DNA of 39,530 bases from an uncultured Lachnospiraceae bacterium (GTDB lineage Bacteria; Bacillota; Clostridia; Lachnospirales; Lachnospiraceae): assembly GCA_902780385.1 (NCBI GenBank), contig CACZFF010000038.1, forward strand, positions 1-39,530, in the 5' to 3' direction. Made by a program: the position numbers and the translations under genes. Positions 24,997 to 33,293 of the stretch are shown piece by piece (within the stretch, counting starts at the first letter, position 1; every line of letters begins with the position of its first letter). The notes beneath the pieces are model-generated. The model saw only the letters and a program-made list of their open reading frames with translations. It was not told the DNA's origin and searched no databases.

Positions 24997-25111
24997 GTGT
25001 ACAGCTTGGACGGATACAGCATGGGCGTAGGTATTTACGTCGATTTTTGCAGACATATAAACTTTTCAGTCATACAGAACTACAGACATTTAGAAAGGGA
25101 TATTTATTCAC

Positions 25112-26035
25112 ATGAGAATTGCAGTAACCTATGAGAACGGTCACATTTTCCAGCACTTCGGCAGAACCGAACAGTTCAAGGTCTATGATGTACAGGAAGG
25201 CAGGATCATCGCCAGTGAGATCATCGGGTCCAATGGGATCGGACACGGTGCTCTGGCCGGGCTTCTTGCAGACAAGGCTGTTGAAGTTCTGATCTGCGGC
25301 GGTCTCGGCGGAGGTGCCCTGAACGCGCTGACTAATGCAGGGATCACTGTCGTGGCAGGCGCGGAGGGAGATGCCGACCAGGCGGTCGAGTCCTATCTTG
25401 GCGGAGAGCTGGTCTCTTCCGGAGCCAACTGCGACCACCATCACCACGGCGAAGGCCACGAGTGCGGCCATCACAGTGAGGGTCAGGAAGGCGGCTGCGG
25501 TGAAGATGGCTGCGGCGAAGGTTGCTGCGGTGACGGTGAAGAAGGCGGCTGCGAGAGCGGCGGCTGCGGCGGATGCTGCGGCGGCGGTGCGCCCCAGATC
25601 ATTCTGGAGGGCAAAAATGCCGGCAAAAACGTCAAAGTACACTACACGGGTACATTCAACGACGGCACAAAGTTTGATTCCTCCTATGACCGCGGCGAGC
25701 CCCTGGAGTTCATCTGCGGCGCAGGCATGATGATCACAGGATTTGACCAGGCGGTCGCAGATATGGAAGTGGGTCAGACTGTGGATGTCCACCTCATGCC
25801 CGAGGAAGCCTACGGCATGCCCGATCCCGAGAGGATCATCACCATCGAGATTGCCCAGCTTCCCGGCTCTGAAAACCTCAACGTCGGCGAGCGTGTCTAT
25901 CTGCGCAATATGATGGGACAGCCCTTCCCGGTCACAGTTACTGCCAGGGACGATGTCAACATCACTCTGGATGCCAACCATGAGATGGCTGGCAAAGAGC
26001 TGAACTTCCGGATTGAACTTGTTGAAGTACAATAG
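25112..26035 (+). CDS. Fusion of a NifX/NifB-type domain, a His/Cys-rich metal linker and a SlyD-like FKBP prolyl isomerase
   Basis: Residues 1-105 resemble the dinitrogenase iron-molybdenum cofactor (NifX/NifB C-terminal) fold: MRIAVTYENGHIFQHFGRTEQF, then EVLICGGLGGGALNAL. Residues 107-159 are a Gly-rich linker with seven His (109-112, 116, 120, 121) and ten Cys (107, 118, 129, 134, 138, 139, 147, 152, 155, 156). Residues 161-307 are a SlyD-type FKBP: VKVHYTGTFNDGTKFDSS, MITGFDQAVADMEVGQ, then AYGMPDPE and the chaperone insert-in-flap region. In classic SlyD the His/Cys metal tail is C-terminal. Metal-cofactor handling plus folding is a reasonable inference. The start follows GAAAGGGA. Confidence 0.88.
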   Translation: MRIAVTYENGHIFQHFGRTEQFKVYDVQEGRIIASEIIGSNGIGHGALAGLLADKAVEVLICGGLGGGALNALTNAGITVVAGAEGDADQAVESYLGGELVSSGANCDHHHHGEGHECGHHSEGQEGGCGEDGCGEGCCGDGEEGGCESGGCGGCCGGGAPQIILEGKNAGKNVKVHYTGTFNDGTKFDSSYDRGEPLEFICGAGMMITGFDQAVADMEVGQTVDVHLMPEEAYGMPDPERIITIEIAQLPGSENLNVGERVYLRNMMGQPFPVTVTARDDVNITLDANHEMAGKELNFRIELVEVQ

Positions 26036-26056
26036 CAGATTTTTGTTTGCTTTCAC

Positions 26057-26085
26057 TTGACAGTGTTAAAGCGTAGAAGTAATAT
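26057..26085 (+). promoter_or_regulatory. Promoter of the riboflavin operon
   Basis: TTGACA (26057-26062) and TAATAT (26080-26085), 17 bases apart, start the transcript about 15 bases before the FMN riboswitch. Confidence 0.7.
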
Positions 26086-26107
26086 ACTGTCTATAAACAA
26101 AATAAAA

Positions 26108-26213
26108 ATCTTCAGGGCAGGGTGCAAGTCCCTACCGGTGGTACAGCCCACGAGCCGCGAGGCATGATTCGGTGGAACTCCGAAGCCGACAGTATAGTCT
26201 GGATGGAAGAAGG
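26108..26213 (+). promoter_or_regulatory. FMN riboswitch (RFN element)
   Basis: The conserved RFN segments are all present in order: ATCTTCAGGGCAGGGTG, TCCCTACCGGTGGTA, AGCCCACGAGCCG, GATTCGGTGGAACTCCGAAG, CCGACAGTATAGTCTGGATG and the closing GAAGAAG that pairs with the first segment. FMN binding should shut off the downstream rib genes by favouring the terminator that follows. Confidence 0.97.
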
Positions 26214-26217
26214 TTTG

Positions 26218-26302
26218 AAAAGGGATGAAAGTGCTGATGCATCTTTTTGATGTGCATGCGGCAGAACAGCTGACGCGGTCAGCGGTTTTTCATTCCCCTT
26301 TT
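26218..26302 (+). terminator. Riboswitch expression platform (first hairpin of three)
   Basis: GCTGAC-GCG-GTCAGC (26269-26283) followed by GGTTTTT is a terminator. AAAAGGGATGAAA (26218-26230) is nearly complementary to TTTTTCATTCCCCTTTT (26286-26302), enclosing the first hairpin, and could act as the competing or extended arm of the switch. Confidence 0.65.
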
Positions 26303-26315
26303 ACATCGCACAAAG

Positions 26316-26350
26316 AGCTCTGGAACAGATGATTTGTTCCAGAGCTTTTA
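26316..26350 (+). terminator. Second terminator between riboswitch and ribD
   Basis: AGCTCTGGAACA (26316-26327) pairs perfectly with TGTTCCAGAGCT (26335-26346), followed by TTTTA. Confidence 0.75.
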
Positions 26351-26380
26351 TGCTTTTTCGAATGCTTTTTTTGCTGCGCA

Positions 26381-26430
26381 AAGAGCTGCCCGGATTGAAA
26401 TCGATTCGTTCCGGACAGCTCTTCTTTTTT
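26381..26430 (+). terminator. Third terminator between riboswitch and ribD
   Basis: AAGAGCTG (26381-26388) pairs with CAGCTCTT (26416-26423), with CCGGA/TCCGG and GATT/AATC pairing inside, followed by CTTTTTTT. The left arm begins CGCAAAGAGCT, like the second hairpin (CGCACAAAGAGCT), suggesting duplication. Confidence 0.75.
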
Positions 26431-26523
26431 TAAAAAATGTACAGAAAGCCGCGGGCAGATCTGTTCCGGAAAGATACCGGGACCCGGTCTGCGGACGTGA
26501 AGGACCGGCGGCAGGAGATCATA

Positions 26524-27666
26524 ATGACAGAAATGAGAGAAGTCCGCAATCGATTAAATGATGAACAATATATGCGTATGGCGCTGGATCTGGCGGTAAA
26601 AGGCCGCGGATGGGTATCTCCCAATCCGGTGGTCGGTGCAGTCATTGTCAGGGACGACGGAAGAGTGATTGCTGAAGGCTGGCATGAGCGATACGGCGGG
26701 CTGCACGCAGAGAGAAATGCACTTAAAAACTGCATGGAGCCTCCGACAGGAGCGACCATGTATGTGACTCTGGAGCCCTGCTGCCATCACGGCAGGCAGC
26801 CTCCCTGTACAGACGCGATCCTTGAGTCCGGTATCCGCTGTGTCGTCGTGGGAAGCGGCGATCCGAACCCTCTGGTGGCCGGGAAGGGGATCCGGATCCT
26901 TCGTGAGCACGGTGTGGAAGTGACAGAGGGCGTTCTCAAGGATGAATGCGATGCAGTCAATGAGATCTTTTTTCACTATATTCAGACCGGAACTCCCTAT
27001 GTGGTGATGAAATATGCCATGACCCTGGACGGGAAGATTGCGGCTTATACCGGCAGATCCCGGTGGATCACCGGAGAGGAGGCCAGAGCTCATGTCCATG
27101 CCCTGCGGGGCAATCTCTTCGGGATCATGGCCGGTGTCGGCACGGTGCTTGCGGACGACCCGCTCCTGACCTGCCGCCTGCCCGGGACGAGAAACCCCGT
27201 CCGCATTATCTGCGATACGAACCTGCGCACACCCTTGGATTCGAAGATCGCTGCCACGGCGGCGGAGGTACCCACGATCATAGCGACCGCCTCGCAAGAC
27301 CGGGAAGCAATCTGCAGATATGAGGAAAAAGGCTGCCGGATCCTGCAGATCCCGAAAGCAGATACGGGCAGCATCGATCTGAAGGAACTGATGAGAAAAC
27401 TGGGCTCTGAGAAGATCGACAGTATTCTCCTGGAGGGAGGAGGGACCCTCAACTGGTCCGCGCTTGAGAGCGGAATCGTCAACCGTGTCATGGCCTATGT
27501 TTCTCCCAAACTATTCGGCGGCAGAGATGCAAAAACGCCTGTCGAGGGACAGGGCGTGACGGCACCTCCATCCGCCTTCCATCTGAAAAACACCACTGTC
27601 ACCAGGCTGGGAGAGGATTATCTGATCGAGGGGACTCTCGATCAGGGGACAAATGAGGAAGTTTAA
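26524..27666 (+). CDS. ribD: Bifunctional riboflavin biosynthesis deaminase/reductase RibD
   Basis: Deaminates and then reduces the pyrimidine intermediate made from GTP. The 380-residue protein has an N-terminal cytidine-deaminase-like domain with zinc ligands H61, C86 and C95 and catalytic Glu63 (HAER, EPCCHHGRQPPC), and a C-terminal reductase domain from about residue 150 (VMKYAMTLDGKIA, LLEGGGTLNWSAL). The start at 26524 follows CAGGAGA; an open frame reaching 26437 has no ribosome binding site and begins at the third terminator. First gene of ribD-ribE-ribBA-ribH. Confidence 0.96.
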   Translation: MTEMREVRNRLNDEQYMRMALDLAVKGRGWVSPNPVVGAVIVRDDGRVIAEGWHERYGGLHAERNALKNCMEPPTGATMYVTLEPCCHHGRQPPCTDAILESGIRCVVVGSGDPNPLVAGKGIRILREHGVEVTEGVLKDECDAVNEIFFHYIQTGTPYVVMKYAMTLDGKIAAYTGRSRWITGEEARAHVHALRGNLFGIMAGVGTVLADDPLLTCRLPGTRNPVRIICDTNLRTPLDSKIAATAAEVPTIIATASQDREAICRYEEKGCRILQIPKADTGSIDLKELMRKLGSEKIDSILLEGGGTLNWSALESGIVNRVMAYVSPKLFGGRDAKTPVEGQGVTAPPSAFHLKNTTVTRLGEDYLIEGTLDQGTNEEV

Positions 27667-27667
27667 A

Positions 27668-28363
27668 ATGTTTACAGGAATTGTGGAAGAGATGGGAACC
27701 GTCCGGCAGATCAAAAAGGGACGTGCCTCCGCAGTGCTGACCATCGCCGCCGACAAGGTATTGGAGGATGCGCATATCGGAGACAGTATTGCCGTCAACG
27801 GGATCTGCCTTACAGTGACATCTCTGGGAAGCGGCACATTTACGGCGGATGTGATGCATGAGACCCTGCGCCGCACCGCTTTTTCCCGTCTCGCGCCGGG
27901 TGTACGTGTAAATCTCGAGCGCGCCATGGCGGCGGACGGACGATTCGGCGGTCATATTGTCGCGGGTCACGTGGATGGTGTAGGAACGATCACGGAACTG
28001 CGCCGGGATGACAACGCCATCTGGTACACCTTCCGGGCGGATCCCGGGGTCCTGCGCTATATCGTCGAGAAGGGCTCGATCACCGTGGACGGGATCAGTC
28101 TGACGGTCGCTGACGTGGGAGAGACTTCTTTTTCAATCTCTGCAATCCCCCATACTGTCGCACAGACGGTATTGCAGGACCGCAAAAAAGGCGATCCCGT
28201 CAATCTGGAGACGGATATCATCGGAAAGTACGTAGAGAAGCTTTTGTATGCAGGCGCTCCCCTTACGGTAAATGCCGCGGCGGACCATACGGGCACAGAG
28301 ACTTCCCCGAAGAAATCCTCGGGCGGTATCACAAGGGAATTTCTGATGAAGAATGGTTTTTAA
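27668..28363 (+). CDS. ribE: Riboflavin synthase alpha chain RibE
   Basis: Dismutates two 6,7-dimethyl-8-ribityllumazine molecules into riboflavin and the diaminouracil. The 231-residue chain has the two internally related barrels, starting MFTGIVEEMG with VNGICLTV and then VDGISLTV in the second half. DVMHETLRRTAF and GGHIVAGHVDGVG are substrate-site marks. The last 25 residues (TGTETSPKKSSGGITREF) are a short extension. It begins one base after the ribD stop, so the two are translationally linked. Confidence 0.97.
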   Translation: MFTGIVEEMGTVRQIKKGRASAVLTIAADKVLEDAHIGDSIAVNGICLTVTSLGSGTFTADVMHETLRRTAFSRLAPGVRVNLERAMAADGRFGGHIVAGHVDGVGTITELRRDDNAIWYTFRADPGVLRYIVEKGSITVDGISLTVADVGETSFSISAIPHTVAQTVLQDRKKGDPVNLETDIIGKYVEKLLYAGAPLTVNAAADHTGTETSPKKSSGGITREFLMKNGF

Positions 28364-28426
28364 ACCAGGAACAGATCAATATTCGTTACTTCGGTAATGA
28401 AAAAACAAAGAAAGCAGGATAACAGC

Positions 28427-29626
28427 ATGGATCAGTTTCAGTCAATAAAACAGGCACTGCAGGATCTCAGGGACGGCAAGATCATTCTCGTTGTGGATGA
28501 TCCCGACCGCGAAAACGAAGGCGATTTTATCTGTGCGGCAGAGTTTGCGACCACAGAGAATATTAATTTTATGGCGACGCACGGCAAAGGCCTGATCTGC
28601 ATGCCCATGTCCGAGGAATATGTCAGACGTCTGCAGATCCCGCAGATGGTCCGCACCAACACAGACAACCATGAGACAGCGTTTACGATCTCCATCGATC
28701 ATGTCTCCACGACCACAGGCATCTCCGCGAAAGAGCGTTCCATGACAGCAATGGCTGTCGTAGAGGAGGGCGCGAAACCGGAGGATTTCCGCAGACCCGG
28801 CCATATGTTCCCGCTTCTGGCAAAGCCAAACGGTGTCCTGGAGAGGGACGGCCACACCGAGGCCACAGTGGATCTGTGCCGCCTGGCAGGACTTCATGCA
28901 TGCGGTCTTTGCTGCGAGATCATGCGCGAGGACGGTACCATGATGCGTACTACGGAGCTCAAACAGCTGGCGGAGAAATGGGGCATCACTTTTATGAGCA
29001 TCAAGGAGCTCCAGAACTACCGCAAGTGCCATGATCACCTGGTTGAGAAGATGGCCGAAGTCAATCTTCCCACCAAATACGGTGATTTCCGTGCCTACGG
29101 CTTTGTCAACCGCCTGAACGGCGAGCACCATATCGCTCTGGTCAAGGGAGAGATCGGTGACGGAAAGGATATCCTCTGCCGTGTCCACTCCGAGTGTCTG
29201 ACAGGCGACACCTTCGGCTCCCTCCGCTGCGACTGCGGACAGCAGCTTGCCTCCGCCATGACCCGGATCGAAAAAGAGGGCCGCGGCATTGTCCTCTATA
29301 TGCGCCAGGAGGGCAGGGGAATCGGCCTGATCAATAAACTCCGCGCCTATGAACTGCAGGAGAAGGGTATGGATACCCTGGAGGCCAATCTGGCTCTGGG
29401 ATTTGCGGGCGATGAGCGGGAATACTTCATCGGCGCTCAGATCCTGCGTGAACTCGGCGTCAGGACCATGAGGATCCTGACCAATAACCCGGACAAGGTC
29501 TATCAGCTCGAGGAATTCGGCCTTGAGATCACCGAGCGCGTTCCGATCCAGATTGAAGCCAATCCCTATGATGCCTTTTATCTGAAGACCAAACAGATGA
29601 AAATGGGCCATATGCTGAAGTACTGA
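28427..29626 (+). CDS. ribBA: Bifunctional DHBP synthase/GTP cyclohydrolase II RibBA
   Basis: Supplies both inputs of riboflavin synthesis. The N-terminal half (about 1-200) makes 3,4-dihydroxy-2-butanone 4-phosphate from ribulose 5-phosphate and carries the metal motif [11 protein letters not shown] (24-34). The C-terminal half is GTP cyclohydrolase II, with the zinc cysteines C257, C268 and C270 ([16 protein letters not shown]) and [17 protein letters not shown]. The 399-residue length is typical. The start at 28427 is preferred because GCAGGA precedes it; an in-frame ATG at 28397 has no such site. Confidence 0.96.
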   Translation: MDQFQSIKQALQDLRDGKIILVVDDPDRENEGDFICAAEFATTENINFMATHGKGLICMPMSEEYVRRLQIPQMVRTNTDNHETAFTISIDHVSTTTGISAKERSMTAMAVVEEGAKPEDFRRPGHMFPLLAKPNGVLERDGHTEATVDLCRLAGLHACGLCCEIMREDGTMMRTTELKQLAEKWGITFMSIKELQNYRKCHDHLVEKMAEVNLPTKYGDFRAYGFVNRLNGEHHIALVKGEIGDGKDILCRVHSECLTGDTFGSLRCDCGQQLASAMTRIEKEGRGIVLYMRQEGRGIGLINKLRAYELQEKGMDTLEANLALGFAGDEREYFIGAQILRELGVRTMRILTNNPDKVYQLEEFGLEITERVPIQIEANPYDAFYLKTKQMKMGHMLKY

Positions 29627-29644
29627 GAAAAAGAAGAACACAAA

Positions 29645-29833
29645 TTACAAATACATTGCAATGATTGGGCAGTTAGAGCCTTCACAGCGGATGTCTATAT
29701 TCCAGGTAAAGGGACAAAAAATACACTGTCGTTGAGGGTATGATTTATCCCTGCCTTCTATGCACGCTTCGATAGTATCATCTATTTGCTCATCCCAACT
29801 TTCTTCCCCGGGATATTTGCTGTGCGGGCTCTG
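29645..29833 (-). pseudogene. Headless antisense reading frame with a Cys-rich C-terminus
   Basis: Between ribBA and ribH, the - strand is open for 63 codons (from after a stop at 29834-29836 to TAA at 29645) with protein-like composition: [20 protein letters not shown], then CIFCPFTWNIDIRC and CEGSNCPIIAMYL at the end. The C-x2-C ... C-x4-C pattern suggests a small metal site. There is no plausible start codon in the frame before the final residues, so it looks like the tail of a gene whose head is lost. It is either decayed or chance; I do not recognise the family. Confidence 0.35.
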
Positions 29834-29905
29834 CTATATATTTTTGTTTCTACAGACAATAAGGATCTTGTTTCAATACTTTACGACGATAAGGAGAAAT
29901 ATGAT

Positions 29906-30373
29906 ATGAGAACATTGGAAGGAAAAGTGGTTGCAGAGGGTATTCGGATCGGTATCGTGGTTGCCCGTTTTAATGAGTTCATCACTTCGAAGCTTCTGGG
30001 CGGTGCGGTCGACGGTCTGGTGCGTCATGGCATGAATGAGGAAGATATCGATGTGGCATGGGTCCCCGGCGCCTTTGAGATTCCCCTGATCGCAAAGAAG
30101 ATGGCTAAGAGCGGCAAATACGACGCAGTCATTGCCCTGGGTGCCGTGATCCGGGGTTCGACCAGCCATTATGATTATGTCTGCAATGAGGTTTCCAAGG
30201 GCGTTGCCGCCGCTTCCATGGAGAGCGGTGTGCCCGTGATGTTCGGTGTTGTCACGACTGAAAATATTGAGCAGGCCATCGAGCGTGCCGGCACCAAAGC
30301 GGGCAACAAGGGCTATGACTGTGCTCTGGGCGCCATCGAGATGGTCAATCTGATCCGCAGTCTCGATGTATAA
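29906..30373 (+). CDS. ribH: 6,7-dimethyl-8-ribityllumazine synthase RibH
   Basis: Condenses the diaminouracil with dihydroxybutanone phosphate; the product feeds RibE. The 155-residue protein has [13 protein letters not shown] and [20 protein letters not shown], with His in the SHYDY loop as the catalytic residue of the family. It assembles as an icosahedral or pentameric shell in relatives. The start MRTLEGKVV follows AAGGAGA; the upstream frame to 29786 is not supported. It is separated from ribBA by 279 bases containing the antisense remnant, so it may need its own promoter; TTGTTTC/ATACTT near 29869 is only a weak candidate. Confidence 0.96.
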   Translation: MRTLEGKVVAEGIRIGIVVARFNEFITSKLLGGAVDGLVRHGMNEEDIDVAWVPGAFEIPLIAKKMAKSGKYDAVIALGAVIRGSTSHYDYVCNEVSKGVAAASMESGVPVMFGVVTTENIEQAIERAGTKAGNKGYDCALGAIEMVNLIRSLDV

Positions 30374-30478
30374 GAATAATTTGATAAACAGCTGTGTAGT
30401 ATGGTATACTTTCGGAATCATAGATATTTTTTTCTGGACGGAAACTATGTTTTGAAAGAAAGAGAGTGATTCGATTTT

Positions 30479-32014
30479 ATGGACGATGGCAGTCGATCTA
30501 CATGGCTGATTGTGATTCTGCTGCTTCTTGCAGCCATGTTGTTTGCCGTAATGGAGACAGCATTTGCCTCGGTTTCCCGTGTGCGCATCAAGACAGGCGC
30601 AGAGAAGGGAGAAAAAAAGGCGGTCCGCGCCCTTTATGTAATAGAACATTTTGACAGAGCGATTACTACGCTCCTGATTTGTACCAATATCGTTCATCTT
30701 GCCACGGCCTCCATCGTGACGGTGTATGTCACCAAGCGATGGGGTGTCTCGGCGGTTTCCATATCCACACTGATCACCACGCTGGTAGTATTTTTCTTCG
30801 GAGAGATGCTGCCCAAGAGTCTTGCGCGGAAATATAATGAACCCCTGAGTCTTCTGACGGCAGGGGTTCTTTGCGTGCTTATGACCCTGCTCCGCCCTGC
30901 TGCAGCCTTGCTGACCTGGATCGGAAACGCTGCTGCCAGGATGACCAAAGGAGACGACACGACATCTGTCACGGAAAATGATATCTACGACATCATTGAG
31001 GACATGGCCGAGGAAGGCAAGATCAATGAAGAGCAGGGCAATCTGATTTCCTCCGCGCTGCAATTCGGCGATGTCACGGTGGAGAGCATCCTGACAAGCC
31101 GTGTAGACGTGGCGGCGATCGATATTGATATGCCGCAGGAAGAGATCCTGTCTTTCATCAAGGAGCAGAATCACAGCCGCCTGCCGGTCTACGAGGGTAC
31201 GATCGACAATATCATCGGCATCCTGCATATCCGCCGCTATATCCGGCACTATATCCGCAGAGGCGAGGCGCTTGACATCCGCCCGCTTCTTTATGAGCCT
31301 TTTTTCGTCCACCAGTCGACCAAGATCGACGATCTGCTGGAGATCATGTCGCGCAAAAAGATCAATCTCGCTGTGGTCACGGACAATTACGGCGGAACGC
31401 TGGGAATTGTCACGGATGAGGATATTCTTGAGGAGCTGGTAGGTGAGATCTGGGATGAGGATGACCGCGCCATCCGCAATGTCGTTCCCATGACGGACGG
31501 CTCCTACAGCGTCAACCCCGAGGAACATGTGCTCGACGTGCTCGATGAACTGGGGATCTCCTACACAGAGGCGCAGGAAGAGGAGATCGGGCGGAAGCTG
31601 ATGAACGAGCTCGCCTATGAAGCCTTTCCGCAGATCCCGGTGGCCGGCGACAGCTTCAAATATCTGGGCATTCAGATTTCCGTTCTCGTCATGCGCCACA
31701 ACCGTATCATGCGTCTGAAGGTGCGGAGCCTCTCAGAAGAAGAACTGCAGTTTGACCGGGATGCTGCCGCCATGGCAGGGATCGATCCCGATACCGGAAG
31801 ATTCGTCAATGAGGACCGCGGCACTGAGGATAAAGGCGGGGATGACAAAAAGAATTCAGCGGATACGGCAGCTGTAGTCGCTGACGACGGAACGGCCTTT
31901 ACAGAAGAAGACGCGCGGGCATTTGCCGAGGGAAAAGCCTATCAGATCCGGCAGACACCGGGAAAGCATTATTCCCGTTCCGTGAAAAAAACAGATATGC
32001 AGGAGAGGAGGTGA
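30479..32014 (+). CDS. CNNM/CorC-type membrane protein with CBS pair (copy 1)
   Basis: A 511-residue membrane protein of the hemolysin C/CNNM group, linked to divalent cation (Mg2+ or other) transport or homeostasis. The N-terminal DUF21 domain has about four hydrophobic segments (9-28, 58-80, 88-112, 115-140) with FFFGEMLPKSLARKYNEP. Two CBS domains follow (about 205-330, with HSRLPVYEGTIDNIIGIL and AVVTDNYGGTLGIVTDEDILEELVGEIWDE), then a CorC_HlyC domain. A charged tail of about 90 residues after the CorC domain is unusual and absent from copy 2. Only a weak AGAGAG precedes the start. The next gene begins seven bases after its stop. Confidence 0.9.
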   Translation: MDDGSRSTWLIVILLLLAAMLFAVMETAFASVSRVRIKTGAEKGEKKAVRALYVIEHFDRAITTLLICTNIVHLATASIVTVYVTKRWGVSAVSISTLITTLVVFFFGEMLPKSLARKYNEPLSLLTAGVLCVLMTLLRPAAALLTWIGNAAARMTKGDDTTSVTENDIYDIIEDMAEEGKINEEQGNLISSALQFGDVTVESILTSRVDVAAIDIDMPQEEILSFIKEQNHSRLPVYEGTIDNIIGILHIRRYIRHYIRRGEALDIRPLLYEPFFVHQSTKIDDLLEIMSRKKINLAVVTDNYGGTLGIVTDEDILEELVGEIWDEDDRAIRNVVPMTDGSYSVNPEEHVLDVLDELGISYTEAQEEEIGRKLMNELAYEAFPQIPVAGDSFKYLGIQISVLVMRHNRIMRLKVRSLSEEELQFDRDAAAMAGIDPDTGRFVNEDRGTEDKGGDDKKNSADTAAVVADDGTAFTEEDARAFAEGKAYQIRQTPGKHYSRSVKKTDMQERR

Positions 32015-32020
32015 CGCAGA

Positions 32021-33283
32021 ATGGGTGAAGTTTACATCTATATCGCCGGAATTGTTTTATGCGTCGCCTGTTCCGCGTTTTTCTCCGCATCGGAGATGTC
32101 TTACTCGGCATGCAGCCGTGTGCGGCTGGAACATCAGCGTGACAACGGGGACAAGAAGGCAGGGATCGCAGTGAAGATCCGCGAGGGATTTGACGATGCC
32201 CTTTCCGCGATCCTCGTGGGCAATAATCTGGTCAATATCGCCGCTTCCTCCATGGGATCTCTGGCGGTCATGGCTGTCCTGAGTGAAAAATACGCATGGG
32301 TCTCGACCCTGATCATCACCGTAGCAGTCATTATTTTCGGTGAGACCATTCCCAAGATCACCGCGCAGAAGAATGCGACCCGCTTTGCCAGATCTTTTGC
32401 CCGTCCGATCCGTTTCCTGATGATCGTGCTCAAGCCGGTCACCATGATCGTGGTCGGCCTGGTAAATCTCATCACAAGTCTTCTTCCCGATGTGGCGGAG
32501 GACGACAGCGATGCGGCTCTGGAAGAACTGCATACCATGATCGATATGGCGGAGGACGAGGATGTTCTCGATGAGGATGCCTCCGAACTCGTCAGCGCTG
32601 CCATTGACTTTTCGGATATCTCCGCCTCGGAAGTCATGACCGCACGCGTGGATATTGAGGGGATCGATATCGATGATCCCTGGGAGGAGATCCTGCACAA
32701 GATCGATACTTCGTCTTACTCCCGCATTCCGGTCTATGAGGACAGCATTGACCATGTGATCGGGATCCTGAACCTCAACCGTTTTCTCAAGGCCATGATC
32801 GACAAGGACAAGGTGGAGATCCGCTCCCTGCTCCTGCCGACCTGCTATGTGTACAAGACCATGAAGCTGCCCGCGGTCCTTTCCTCCCTTCGGAATGCCC
32901 AGCAGCATCTGGCTGTCGTCACAGACGAATACGGAGGGACCCTGGGTGTCGTCTCCATGGAGGACGTTCTCGAACAGCTGGTCGGAGAGATCTGGGATGA
33001 GACCGACACAGTGGAACGCGATGTCGTTGAGCAGGGGAACGGTGTCTATGAACTCGACGGCGATATGCCGATCTCTGAATTCCTGGAACTGATGGACTGG
33101 GATGAGGATGACTTTGATTTTGATTCCGAGACAGTAGGCGGCTGGTGCATCGAGATCAGCAACGGCTTCCCCAATGTCAACAGTGTCTTTGCCTATGAAA
33201 ATATAGAGGTACAGATTCTGGAAGTCTCCGAGCGCCGGGTGCGCCGCGTCCTGGTCAAACGGGATCAGGACCGGGATGCCTGA
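32021..33283 (+). CDS. CNNM/CorC-type membrane protein with CBS pair (copy 2)
   Basis: A 420-residue paralogue of the upstream gene with the same order: DUF21 membrane domain (ACSAFFSASEMSYSACSRVRL, IIFGETIPKITAQKNATR), two CBS domains (YSRIPVYEDSIDHVIGILN, VTDEYGGTLGVVSMEDVLEQ) and a CorC_HlyC domain. It lacks the long charged tail of copy 1. GAGGAGGTGA, overlapping the copy 1 stop codon, is its ribosome binding site, so the two are co-translated and may form a hetero-oligomer. It converges on the GH5-synthase gene with only 10 bases between the stops and no evident terminator. Confidence 0.92.
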   Translation: MGEVYIYIAGIVLCVACSAFFSASEMSYSACSRVRLEHQRDNGDKKAGIAVKIREGFDDALSAILVGNNLVNIAASSMGSLAVMAVLSEKYAWVSTLIITVAVIIFGETIPKITAQKNATRFARSFARPIRFLMIVLKPVTMIVVGLVNLITSLLPDVAEDDSDAALEELHTMIDMAEDEDVLDEDASELVSAAIDFSDISASEVMTARVDIEGIDIDDPWEEILHKIDTSSYSRIPVYEDSIDHVIGILNLNRFLKAMIDKDKVEIRSLLLPTCYVYKTMKLPAVLSSLRNAQQHLAVVTDEYGGTLGVVSMEDVLEQLVGEIWDETDTVERDVVEQGNGVYELDGDMPISEFLELMDWDEDDFDFDSETVGGWCIEISNGFPNVNSVFAYENIEVQILEVSERRVRRVLVKRDQDRDA

Positions 33284-33293
33284 TGCAAAAACT

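Noticed and set aside
29873-31699. 608-codon open frame on the - strand
   Set aside because: Antisense to ribH and the first CNNM gene, with no family motifs and a His/Asp-rich shadow composition.
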